IMG/VR virus record: IMGVR_UViG_3300006754_000065
Span: 1-34,456 of that record
Length of the DNA: 34,456 nt
Direction: 5' to 3' (one strand)
Source: a virus
Every line of letters starts with the position of its first letter. The stretch's first letter is position 1. This document shows positions 26,441 to 33,942 of this stretch, one piece after another. The position numbers were made by a program, and so were the translations under genes. Below the pieces are notes generated by a model. It was given only the letters and a program-made list of their open reading frames with translations. It did no database searches and was not told where the DNA came from.

Positions 26441-27088
26441 CTAACTCTTCAAGTCCGCGAGGTCCGCGTAGCCTTCGTAAGCGCCGTCGGCTTCACCGCC
26501 GTAAGCACTACGCCATACCTGAATCTCCTCTGCGATTTCCATGGCGCAGGACAACTGAAAGGCGTAAGGCTTTTCGGCAGATTCAGTGACAGAGAACTGA
26601 GTGAACCAACCCCGATACACCCCCGCCGCAAAAGTGACCTGGATGATGCCCTGGAAAACAACCTGACCCGAGTGGTCGTAAACTGAGCCGTTGTTGTGGA
26701 ACAGCGCCAGCCAGTCCAAATAGGAGTCATAGGCGAGGGTCTCGCGCCGAGTACCCCCATAGGTAGTGGAGGTGGTATCAGAAAGACCCGAATAAAGCCT
26801 CATGAACGAGCCTGTGGACGCCTCGAACGCGATGTTCTGGGCGTCATCCCCCCAATGCTGTTCAACCCAGCCACCCTTCGTCTGGATACGTTCGATCTTC
26901 TTGCTGTAGGACATCTTCATCGAGGACGGGTTGACGTGAAGCACAAGCCTCCATTCGGCTGGAAGGATGCTCGTCTCTCGGTCAGGTCCCAGGATGTCGA
27001 AGATGACGGGTTGCGTGCCGTTCCTGGATGCAACATCTGCGGCCCCCGCAGGGAAAGCAGGGCGAAAAATCGGAACATCAGTAGACAT
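26441..27088 (-). CDS. Baseplate/tube-junction-like protein, smaller paralogue (215 aa)
   Basis: The ATG at 27086-27088 has GAGGAGG seven bases upstream and lies 12 bases after the TGA of the tape measure. The core has HVNPSSMKMSYSKKI (51-65), KGGWVEQHWG (71-80), ASTGSFM (90-96), LFHNNGSVYD (129-138) and a strand pair ending FSVTESAEKPYAFQLSCAME (165-184). The same pattern recurs in the 477-residue protein encoded downstream, so the two are probably a tandem duplication that has diverged widely. The NPSxM...Y and GGWxExHWG elements are seen in many phage tail proteins located after the tape measure. The role is probably in the tube/baseplate junction or hub periphery. The C-terminus is acidic and short. 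Confidence 0.75.
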   Translation of the reverse strand: MSTDVPIFRPAFPAGAADVASRNGTQPVIFDILGPDRETSILPAEWRLVLHVNPSSMKMSYSKKIERIQTKGGWVEQHWGDDAQNIAFEASTGSFMRLYSGLSDTTSTTYGGTRRETLAYDSYLDWLALFHNNGSVYDHSGQVVFQGIIQVTFAAGVYRGWFTQFSVTESAEKPYAFQLSCAMEIAEEIQVWRSAYGGEADGAYEGYADLADLKS

Positions 27089-27100
27089 AGGTCATCCTCC

Positions 27101-30100
27101 TCATACGAGCTTCGAGGGTCCGGGCCGCTTTGAGACCCCCGCGTCGATCAAGGTCTGGTCCAGGATCCGACCGAACTGGGCGTTCATCTCGTCTGTGCCG
27201 TTGATGTAGTTATTGATGGTAGTCACCCCACCCGTCAAAGCCTTTGATAGGGGTCCTCCGGGCAGCCCCATCCCCGGACCCATCGGGATGTCACCAGCGG
27301 TGAACTCTTGGAAACCGTTCATCGGGTCCCACACGAAATCCCTGAAGGGTTGGCTGGCGTGCGCTGGCGTTACACCGTACTGCGTGAGGATGGACTGCCA
27401 TTCCCGAGGCAGGCTCTGCCCCGCCGTCCTCGGGTCATTGGGATTCATCTGGTTGTAGCGAGTCCGCGCCCGGTTAGCCAAGTCCTGAGACTCGCCCTCG
27501 GAAATGCCTCCCCCTGACACCTTCATTTGAGCCAACTGCCCTTGCGTCTTCCCGGTGACAGCAGTCAGTTTGCCCATCTCCTCGCGGTCAAACACCTTCC
27601 GCAGAGCCTGGATTGCAGCGATTTCATCCTCGTCTCGTCGCTTCTGCTGGTCTGCAAGAGTCTGTTGCTGCGTGGTTACTGCTGCATGGCTGCTTGTGAT
27701 CGCATCAAGCTGCTCCTGGTCCAGTTCCTTGGACTCGGCCAATGTGACTGACACAGCCCCCGTGTTGAAGAGTTCCCCGATTTCATCATCCGTCATCTGA
27801 CCCCGATTCATCTTGTTCGTTACTGCGCCCCCGTACTGCGCCCCGTAGATGTGGCCTCTCGACACGCCCCCATCATCGTCTCGAAGCACCCCGCCCGCGT
27901 GTTGAGCCATTACTGAATCGTATTGCTCATCGCTAAGATCCCTCCAATCGAACTCAAGACCGGAGCTTCCGGTGCCGGTGCCGATACCTGCATCCCTTGC
28001 AACCTGCATCCCTTGGTTGTAGTTGCCGCTGTCGAACAGCGAACGAACCCAAGTCATGGGGTCAATGCCCATCTCCCGACCTGCCGCCTTTACCGATGCA
28101 CGTTGCCTCGCCGCAGTCTCAGTCTTGCCCCCAGCCATTTCCGTGTAAACATCCCGCTCCTCCCGAATCGCGTCCCGAAGGTCCTTGATCGTCTGCGCCC
28201 GTGTCTCAAGCTCCCCCGCGATTCGGGTAGCTTCTGCCCCTGTAGCTGTAGCGGACATGGTTCTGTCCGCAGATTGGATGTCGGTAAGGTGCCGCAACTG
28301 CTCTTGCATCTGGTCCACTTTTGCTTTGCTCGCTGCCGCTTCTTCGGACTCTCCTCCCCCGTACCTTGTGAAATGCCTGTATAGGGTGTCGATGCCCTGA
28401 GACACACTGTCAATCCCGACACCGACGTAGTTCTTGAGGGTCTGTACGACGCTGGTGGTTTCCTTGAGTTGTGCTTCAGCGAGTCTCCGCATCGGGTCTT
28501 GAGCTTCCATGGCGGCTTGCTCAAGCTCATCCGCAAACTGCCCCGAACCAACAAACTCGAAGAAGCTCTTCCCGGTGCCTTCCGCTCCCCCTGCCTTGTC
28601 GTACTCATAGCGAAACTGACGGTCGAGGCGCTGGAGAATCTGGAAGTTCTCACCGGACTGCCCGGTGATTTCTTCAAAGGCCATCTGATCCATCCCCTGC
28701 ATACTCGAAACACCCTTCGACCCAAGGACCGCACTGGCTTGAGCAAGCTGCATAGCCATCTCCCCACTTCGGGAAAGGCCGCCCATACCAGATGCGGCAC
28801 CCAAGGCACCACCTGACGTGCCTTGGGACAACTGACGGATGTTCTCCAAGCTTCGAGCCATGGGGTCGTTGCCGTCTGTCTCCCGAAGTTTTCCGATGGC
28901 GTTGCGGAAGTCCTTCTCGGACATCGAGCCGACTGCTGCCGCGTCCAGTTGGCCCATGCTGCTAATCATCCCAGTGCCACCAAGCTGCGCTATTTGATGC
29001 CCGAACTGCTCTGTGAATGTTCGTGCTTGAGCTTCAGCGTCAGCCTTGAGGATGCTCTGAGTACGGCCTACCCCTGTCGTCAGAGCCGTCTTCGTCCGTT
29101 CCTGCATACCCATGTTCCTGAACTGCCCGGACATCTTGAGTTGCTCCTTCGCCAAGTCTTCTCCCAGTACTTCCGTCATCAGGCCCAAAAGGCCGAGAGT
29201 GTCATCCAGACGGAAGTTGTAGAGGGCCATCCCTGAGGATGCCTCGTTGACAGCGGTGAAGAAGGATTTGACTGCCATCCCAGAACCCTGTGCAGCCACA
29301 AAGACCTTGGCGAAGGATTCAGTCACACCTTCGATCCCCATCCCAAAGTCACGCATCATCCTGTCAGCGTACTCCCCTGCTTCCTGGTAGCCGATGCCCA
29401 AGTTCTTAGAGGCAACCAAGACCATCTCAGCCGTATCCTGCACCGCGTCCCGAAAAGAGAGGCCCCCTGAGAACTGCTCCAACTCCTTGAAGGTAAGCCC
29501 CGCATCATTGACTGCCCGCATCAGCCCGATGACCTCTTCGGACTGCATACGCCAGTCAAGGGCCATGTCGGTGGCAGTGTCCCTCAGGGTGCCTGCCATA
29601 CGATTCATATCGAGGCGGCCTCGATCCATCGCGTCAGACCACAAGTCCGCAGAGGCCACGTTGTCCAAAAGGGCCTTGTTCATGCCCTTGGACCAGTCGT
29701 AGACCTTCTTCATCATGATGCCGAGTCCGGCAACAGCGGCGACCACCACAGCGGCTCCAGCGGCTACGGTTCCTGCCGCTGCCAGCATCTTGCCGCCACT
29801 GGCAAGCCCCCTGCCCATCCGACCGCCCATGCTCTTGCCGATCTTCCCCATCCGACCGCCCATGTTTTGAGCCTGCTGCCCAAAAGCCTTCGTCTTGTCG
29901 TGCGTCTTCTTTGCCTTCCCGAAACCCTCTCCGAAGTCCTGCCCGGTGATCTTCTCGATCTCTTTGTTCAGGTCCTCGGCACCTTCGGAAATACTCTCTT
30001 TGAGGTTCTTTCCAGCCTCCTTGAGGACATCAGACATACGCTCTGTCTCTTTGGCGATTGTCTTCTGCTGGTCCTTCATCAGCTTGGTCTTACGGCGAAC

Positions 30101-30466
30101 CTCATCATCGAGAGCTTGTCTGTCTCCTTGCATCCTCTTCTTATGAGCGTCGTTGGTTTCGGTGATGATTCTTCGATCAAGGCGAGCCATCTCCTCGCGG
30201 GCAGACACGATCTCTTTCGACCCCGCCTTGAAGACTTTGTAGAACTCCTGGGCACCGGACTTACCGCCCGACCTCATGGAGTGGGCGATGACCTTGAACA
30301 TCTCGGCCTGAAGTTCTCGACTGCTGCCCTTTACACCCCGAATCAGCCCCACCCCAACAGCATTGTCGAAAAGCCCCTCAACAGCACTTCGCACCTTGGA
30401 GTCGCCTCGCAGCATCCCCATGCTGACATCAACAACCAGTTCAGCTTTCAAGGTAGTGTCAGCCAT
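27101..30466 (-). CDS. Tail tape-measure protein (1121 aa)
   Basis: Tape-measure proteins set tail length during assembly and are ejected ahead of the DNA. This one starts at ATG 30464-30466, overlapping the end of the chaperone-like gene by 8 bases (ATGGCTGA). Residues about 82-175 are charged and coiled-coil (AREEMARLDRR, EVRRKTKLMKDQQKTIAKE). Two GGRMGxxG repeats lie at about 203-220. A strongly hydrophobic segment is at 227-252 (KMLAAAGTVAAGAAVVVAAV). Long helical, Gln/Ala/Glu/Met-rich parts follow, and a Gly/Pro-rich end finishes near TTINNYINGTDEMNAQF. With the usual relation of about 0.15 nm per residue it would give a tail near 170 nm. No lytic or peptidase domain is evident. Gene order (chaperones before, junction and hub after) supports the call. 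Confidence 0.85.
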   Translation of the reverse strand: MADTTLKAELVVDVSMGMLRGDSKVRSAVEGLFDNAVGVGLIRGVKGSSRELQAEMFKVIAHSMRSGGKSGAQEFYKVFKAGSKEIVSAREEMARLDRRIITETNDAHKKRMQGDRQALDDEVRRKTKLMKDQQKTIAKETERMSDVLKEAGKNLKESISEGAEDLNKEIEKITGQDFGEGFGKAKKTHDKTKAFGQQAQNMGGRMGKIGKSMGGRMGRGLASGGKMLAAAGTVAAGAAVVVAAVAGLGIMMKKVYDWSKGMNKALLDNVASADLWSDAMDRGRLDMNRMAGTLRDTATDMALDWRMQSEEVIGLMRAVNDAGLTFKELEQFSGGLSFRDAVQDTAEMVLVASKNLGIGYQEAGEYADRMMRDFGMGIEGVTESFAKVFVAAQGSGMAVKSFFTAVNEASSGMALYNFRLDDTLGLLGLMTEVLGEDLAKEQLKMSGQFRNMGMQERTKTALTTGVGRTQSILKADAEAQARTFTEQFGHQIAQLGGTGMISSMGQLDAAAVGSMSEKDFRNAIGKLRETDGNDPMARSLENIRQLSQGTSGGALGAASGMGGLSRSGEMAMQLAQASAVLGSKGVSSMQGMDQMAFEEITGQSGENFQILQRLDRQFRYEYDKAGGAEGTGKSFFEFVGSGQFADELEQAAMEAQDPMRRLAEAQLKETTSVVQTLKNYVGVGIDSVSQGIDTLYRHFTRYGGGESEEAAASKAKVDQMQEQLRHLTDIQSADRTMSATATGAEATRIAGELETRAQTIKDLRDAIREERDVYTEMAGGKTETAARQRASVKAAGREMGIDPMTWVRSLFDSGNYNQGMQVARDAGIGTGTGSSGLEFDWRDLSDEQYDSVMAQHAGGVLRDDDGGVSRGHIYGAQYGGAVTNKMNRGQMTDDEIGELFNTGAVSVTLAESKELDQEQLDAITSSHAAVTTQQQTLADQQKRRDEDEIAAIQALRKVFDREEMGKLTAVTGKTQGQLAQMKVSGGGISEGESQDLANRARTRYNQMNPNDPRTAGQSLPREWQSILTQYGVTPAHASQPFRDFVWDPMNGFQEFTAGDIPMGPGMGLPGGPLSKALTGGVTTINNYINGTDEMNAQFGRILDQTLIDAGVSKRPGPSKLV

Positions 30467-31739
30467 CGGAACCTCTCACCTTGTCGGGGTCCATAGAAGG
30501 AGTAGGGAAGAGAGAGGGCTTTCTGTCTTGCAGGCGCTCCTGAAGGGACGGCTCATTAGGGGACGGCTCCTGAGGCTCATCTGCCACCTCCACCAACCCC
30601 CCACTACCAATCCACCCCTTCTGAGCCTCATGCTTCATGTAGCGGTCATAGAGCCGCCCAGAGCTTTGACTCGTTGCTTCCGTGGTCACTCCAGCAGGTT
30701 TGAACTTATGCCCCATCTCCCTCAACTGCTCTGCCGTGTACCCCACCAACTTGGTTTCGGGCTGTTGAATACCAGCCTGCTCTAAGAGGCTATCCATTTC
30801 TTCGGCCTGCTGACGCTTTGCCTCTCGTGCCGCTCTCTGGCCCTCAAACTGCGCCCGCACTTTCCGCTCATACTCTTCAACCACGACATCGTGGTAATCC
30901 TTCTCGCCCGCAATCCACCGATCCAACTCGTCTCCCAGGTCTTCCAAGGTTGTTGCTTCACGCACCTTGGGAGCCAAGTAGCTCTTCCCATCAATGGTGA
31001 TGTACACCTCCTCTTGCTCTTCCTTGGGTCCTTGGATGATGTAGTTGACGGCGTTCTCAATGATGCGTCTACGGCGGCTTTTTTCCCGCTCATCCCAGTT
31101 CCGATCATGCTCTGCCAGCTTCTTGGCGTACTTGTGGGCCTGGGTTGCGACAACTGCACGGGTGTGATCCCACTGTCGCGCATCCGCTTTTCTCTCATCC
31201 TCATGCAGGTTGTGAGCAACCCACAACCTGCGAACCAGCCCCATCTCGGTTCGACCGTAAGGGGCAGAACTTCGCACCATGAGCCAAAGTTGCCGACTGT
31301 ACGGCTCGTAGCAATAAGCCTCCGTCCGGTTGGCAGCCCGCTCTGCGCGAAGATTCAGCCCGTCCACCACTGACATAAAGACCCTAAGAAAAGGTATGGG
31401 TAGCTTCTCCACCCAAAGCCGCCTGATCCAAAAGTTCTCCTCATGCCCCGCGACAGGAAGTCCCATGACCTTGTAAATGGCCTTCGTCACCAACTGCTGA
31501 TGGAAATAGACCAGCGCCATCTCAGGGTATGTCGCGTTCAGGAGGTCTGCGTAGTCGCTGCTCGTAAGGCTACGAAAAGTCACCACAACACCGTCCAGGA
31601 CGACATTGTGAGTGAGAAATCCCTCTTCAATGAGCCGCTCTACATCAGCGTAAAGGAACCTTCGTCGGTGAGCTTCCTGTAAAAGGGAGGCTTCTGCGGA
31701 CTCCCGAAGCAGGGCTTCTCGGGTGGTGTTCCCAGCCAC
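30459..31739 (-). CDS. Tail assembly chaperone-like protein 2 (426 aa)
   Basis: The start is GTG at 31737-31739, 5 bases after the TAG of the preceding gene, with only a weak G-rich site; reinitiation is likely. The N-terminal 200 residues are mixed helical and aromatic (VVLDGVVVTFRSLTSSDYAD, EENFWIRRLWVEKLPIPFLR), resembling how tail assembly chaperones or tube-related chaperones begin with a substrate-recognition domain. Residues 200-330 are highly charged helices (DEREKSRRRRIIENAV, EEYERKVRAQFEGQRAAREA). The C-terminus is Pro/Ser/Glu-rich and probably disordered. Its place just before the tape measure matches the second of two tail chaperones in many phages. I cannot confirm the family by sequence alone; an alternative is a portal-distal or unknown structural protein. 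Confidence 0.6.
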   Translation of the reverse strand: MAGNTTREALLRESAEASLLQEAHRRRFLYADVERLIEEGFLTHNVVLDGVVVTFRSLTSSDYADLLNATYPEMALVYFHQQLVTKAIYKVMGLPVAGHEENFWIRRLWVEKLPIPFLRVFMSVVDGLNLRAERAANRTEAYCYEPYSRQLWLMVRSSAPYGRTEMGLVRRLWVAHNLHEDERKADARQWDHTRAVVATQAHKYAKKLAEHDRNWDEREKSRRRRIIENAVNYIIQGPKEEQEEVYITIDGKSYLAPKVREATTLEDLGDELDRWIAGEKDYHDVVVEEYERKVRAQFEGQRAAREAKRQQAEEMDSLLEQAGIQQPETKLVGYTAEQLREMGHKFKPAGVTTEATSQSSGRLYDRYMKHEAQKGWIGSGGLVEVADEPQEPSPNEPSLQERLQDRKPSLFPTPSMDPDKVRGSDG

Positions 31740-31744
31740 CCCCG

Positions 31745-32935
31745 CTACCCATTAGGCTTGAAGTGGGGATTCACCTCAGGAGGAGGACCTCCTTGCTTCT
31801 TTGCTTTGGGCTTAGACTTGCGGCCCCGAGGCGACACCTCTTGAGCAGGAAGGCGGTAAGCGTCCACCCCATGCACCTGTCCTGCATGGGTAGCTTCTCC
31901 TACAAGATCCACAGCAACTTCTGGCTGAGCTTCCCCCTCTGCTTCAGGCACATGCCCAGCCCGGACTGCCGCTGCTTCACGGGCTGCCCTTTGGGCTGCC
32001 AAGATTCGGGCTTGCTCCGCAGCAAAAACGTCGGGGTCTTCCCCATCCTGAAAAGAACTTCGCATCTCCTCAAAGGAGGTTGGGGTTTCATGCTCAGGAA
32101 TCACAGATGCGCGTGTAGGCGTCTGCCGATGCCCTGCTTCAGGAGCTTGCGGCGGTTGCGGCGGTGGAGCTTGCGGCGGTGGAGCTTGAGGAGGAGGTTG
32201 GGCCTGTCGGTGTTCCAAGTCCACGGTTCCCTGAGGAGTCTTTATGGCAACAGGCTTTGCTGACCCCTGTCTTGCTTCCCGGTGCTGCGCCGCAGCCTCC
32301 GCAAGTCGTCGTTGACGGTCATCACCCAAAGCCACGAGGTCTTCAACCTGTTGATTGGTGACGTTGGGATCACCCTTCACCCTCTTAGCCCGCTCCTCTC
32401 GAAGCCCGTCGAGCCGAGTTTGGAGGCGAGAAATCTCGACATCCATGTCTGCTGGCTCCCTGCCAGTCATCTCATCTGCTTCCTGAGCGAGCTTCTCCAC
32501 AAGGTCCCCGTAGCGGGAGAAGACGGAAGTGATCATGGAGCGCGACCAGTTTTCCAGGACCAACTCCCGCATAGCTACATGACGCTTGACCTTGACCTTG
32601 ACGCCGTTGTCCAGTTCCTCTCCCGTCTCCACCATGTCCACCCCTCGAAGATTCAGGCTTCCAACTTGGATGACGGCATAGGAGATGACCTCGATACGGA
32701 ACTTGTCGAAATAGTCCAGCGCAGCCGCTCTGCTCATGTTGTCATCAGCATCCTTGCCTTCCAGGTCTTGGGTGTCCTCCAGGACCAAGGAGGAGTACCG
32801 CTGTACTTCAACTTCCTGGTGTGGGAGGAGAGGGGCCAGATGGACAACGGTGCCCTCTACCTCAAAGGTAAGCTCTTCCTTACCAATCTTAGCCAGAGGC
32901 GCGAGAGCCTCTTTCAAAGTATCAAGGTTGATCAC
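31745..32935 (-). CDS. Tail assembly chaperone-like protein 1 (396 aa)
   Basis: The start is GTG at 32933-32935 with GGAGG seven bases upstream. Residues 1-145 form an ordered domain (LTFEVEGTVVHLAPLLPHQE, FDKFRIEVISYAVIQVGSLN), typical of tail tape-measure chaperones that begin with a small beta element followed by helices. Residues 150-225 are charged helices with coiled-coil potential (ISRLQTRLDGLREERAKRV). From about 225 the protein becomes low-complexity: a Pro/Gln/Ala tract at 246-265, then Ala/Glu/Gln-rich helices and a Lys/Pro-rich tail. It lies between the tube gene and a second chaperone-like gene. In many phages the two are joined by a programmed frameshift; here they are separate frames. 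Assignment rests mainly on position. Confidence 0.6.
   Translation of the reverse strand: MINLDTLKEALAPLAKIGKEELTFEVEGTVVHLAPLLPHQEVEVQRYSSLVLEDTQDLEGKDADDNMSRAAALDYFDKFRIEVISYAVIQVGSLNLRGVDMVETGEELDNGVKVKVKRHVAMRELVLENWSRSMITSVFSRYGDLVEKLAQEADEMTGREPADMDVEISRLQTRLDGLREERAKRVKGDPNVTNQQVEDLVALGDDRQRRLAEAAAQHREARQGSAKPVAIKTPQGTVDLEHRQAQPPPQAPPPQAPPPQPPQAPEAGHRQTPTRASVIPEHETPTSFEEMRSSFQDGEDPDVFAAEQARILAAQRAAREAAAVRAGHVPEAEGEAQPEVAVDLVGEATHAGQVHGVDAYRLPAQEVSPRGRKSKPKAKKQGGPPPEVNPHFKPNG
32147..32200. repeat. Short GGCGG/GGAGCTT tandem repeat coding for the Pro/Gln tract
   Basis: A 15-base unit TTGCGGCGGTGGAGC occurs twice in exact tandem at 32156-32170 and 32171-32185, with degraded units on both sides. 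On the coding strand it gives repeated APPPQ in the chaperone-like protein 1. The unit is a multiple of three, so copy number can change without loss of frame. Confidence 0.8.
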
Positions 32936-32942
32936 GGAAGTA

Positions 32943-32947
32943 CCTCC
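32943..32947 (-). promoter_or_regulatory. Ribosome binding site for the GTG start of chaperone-like protein 1
   Basis: GGAGG on the minus strand lies 7 bases before GTG 32935. Just upstream, 32949-32961 can form a small GGGCA/TGCCC hairpin with a 3-base loop close to this site. It is too short to be a convincing terminator. Confidence 0.6.
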
Positions 32948-33015
32948 AGGGCAGCGTGCCCAGGAAGATACTACCCGCCTACGCTGTTACGAGATCAAAC
33001 GACAGGTGCCAGTTC

Positions 33016-33825
33016 TTATGGAAGGGCATTAGCTTCACTGGCGACCATGCCACTTGTGCCGCCGAAGCGTGCAGAAGTGAACTGACCGATGCTCGGGTCG
33101 TTACCCGTAGCCAGGAACTCACCGTAGACGCTGGCTCCATCGTGTACATCCGTGATGGTGATGGTGCCGTTTTCCATCACCACAGCGGTGTCCCGCTGGA
33201 AGGTGGTGTTCCAATCGGACCACCAGCACCCCTCGTAGTAGGTGATGAGAACCGTGTGGCTTCCAACGCCATTCGCAGGGCTGCCACCAACGTTGTCACC
33301 GATGGCGATGTCTTTGGTAACTGCGGGGTACGTCTGCGTTTGGACACCCCCGTCAAAGCCACTACCACTGATTGTTCCACCAGTGTCCCAGGAGCCAGAG
33401 TAATCCGCGTCTGAAACAACGCTGAAGGCAACCTGCTGCTTGATGTCAAAAGGCCAGCGATGGTGACGGAGGCTACGAACCGGGCCACTCACGCCGGACG
33501 CAAAGCCGGAAGCCTGCCAAAGATTGGCAAGGTACAGCATCGTGCGCTCGCAAGAAGCCGTCATCGGCTCCGTGTTGCCAGGGACGAGTTCCGCAACGAT
33601 GTCACCGAAGCCAATCCCTCGCACATTCTCAATGGTTCGACTCTCGGTCGGCGCGAAGTTGGACAGCACACCAATCTGGTAGAGCAAGTCACCGCCCGAA
33701 TAGGCAGGGGCCAGAATCCGCACCTTTTGGCTAACAACAGTCCTGGTGTTGGGTGTCGTTCCCAGCTTGTAGATGTAGGAATCACCTTGGAAGCCACTTG
33801 AGGGTGCGAGATCAGTGTTGGCCAT
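33016..33825 (-). CDS. Putative tail tube protein (269 aa)
   Basis: The ATG at 33823-33825 has AGGAG six bases upstream. The protein begins MANTDLAPSSGFQGDSYIYK and is beta-rich throughout, with alternating hydrophobic residues (YIYKLGTTPNTRTVVSQKVRI, HTVLITYYEGCWW) and Gly/Ser/Asn turns. It has no signal peptide or membrane segment. It is the first gene of the leftward operon, directly before two chaperone-like genes and the tape measure; this is the usual place of the tail tube or major tail protein. Sequence alone does not prove the fold, and a different small tail or neck protein is possible. The 80-base gap after it is the longest within the operon. Confidence 0.55.
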   Translation of the reverse strand: MANTDLAPSSGFQGDSYIYKLGTTPNTRTVVSQKVRILAPAYSGGDLLYQIGVLSNFAPTESRTIENVRGIGFGDIVAELVPGNTEPMTASCERTMLYLANLWQASGFASGVSGPVRSLRHHRWPFDIKQQVAFSVVSDADYSGSWDTGGTISGSGFDGGVQTQTYPAVTKDIAIGDNVGGSPANGVGSHTVLITYYEGCWWSDWNTTFQRDTAVVMENGTITITDVHDGASVYGEFLATGNDPSIGQFTSARFGGTSGMVASEANALP

Positions 33826-33942
33826 TAGAAACTCCTGGAAGGCGCGAAAGTACCTACCCAGCTTAGCCCATAAACACCCTATTGAGACACAAGGAGGTTC
33901 CGAATCTGTGGGGCAGCCGTAGAGAGACCAAGGAGAAGCACC
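33826..33942. promoter_or_regulatory. Divergent intergenic region (probable two-way promoter region)
   Basis: These 117 bases separate the leftward tail operon from the rightward gene. Both flanking genes have good ribosome binding sites at its edges (AGGAG for each). I found no convincing sigma-70 pair in either direction. CATAAACA at 33869-33876 matches six of eight bases of the T4-type late promoter TATAAATA on the plus strand, but this may be chance. A second AAGGAGG at 33891-33897 has no gene following it. No terminator hairpin with a T run is seen. Confidence 0.5.
33931..33935 (+). promoter_or_regulatory. Ribosome binding site of the rightward gene
   Basis: AGGAG lies seven bases before ATG 33943 and decides the start. 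The in-frame sequence upstream reaches a TGA at 33883-33885 without another ATG, GTG or TTG codon with a site. Confidence 0.7.

Noticed and set aside
32949-32961. Small GGGCA/TGCCC hairpin between the tube and chaperone genes
   Set aside because: Only five pairs and no following T run, so it is not a convincing terminator.
32282-33085. Plus-strand 267-residue open frame across the chaperone/tube boundary
   Set aside because: Crosses the end of one gene and the gap before another on the opposite strand, with no site or domain.
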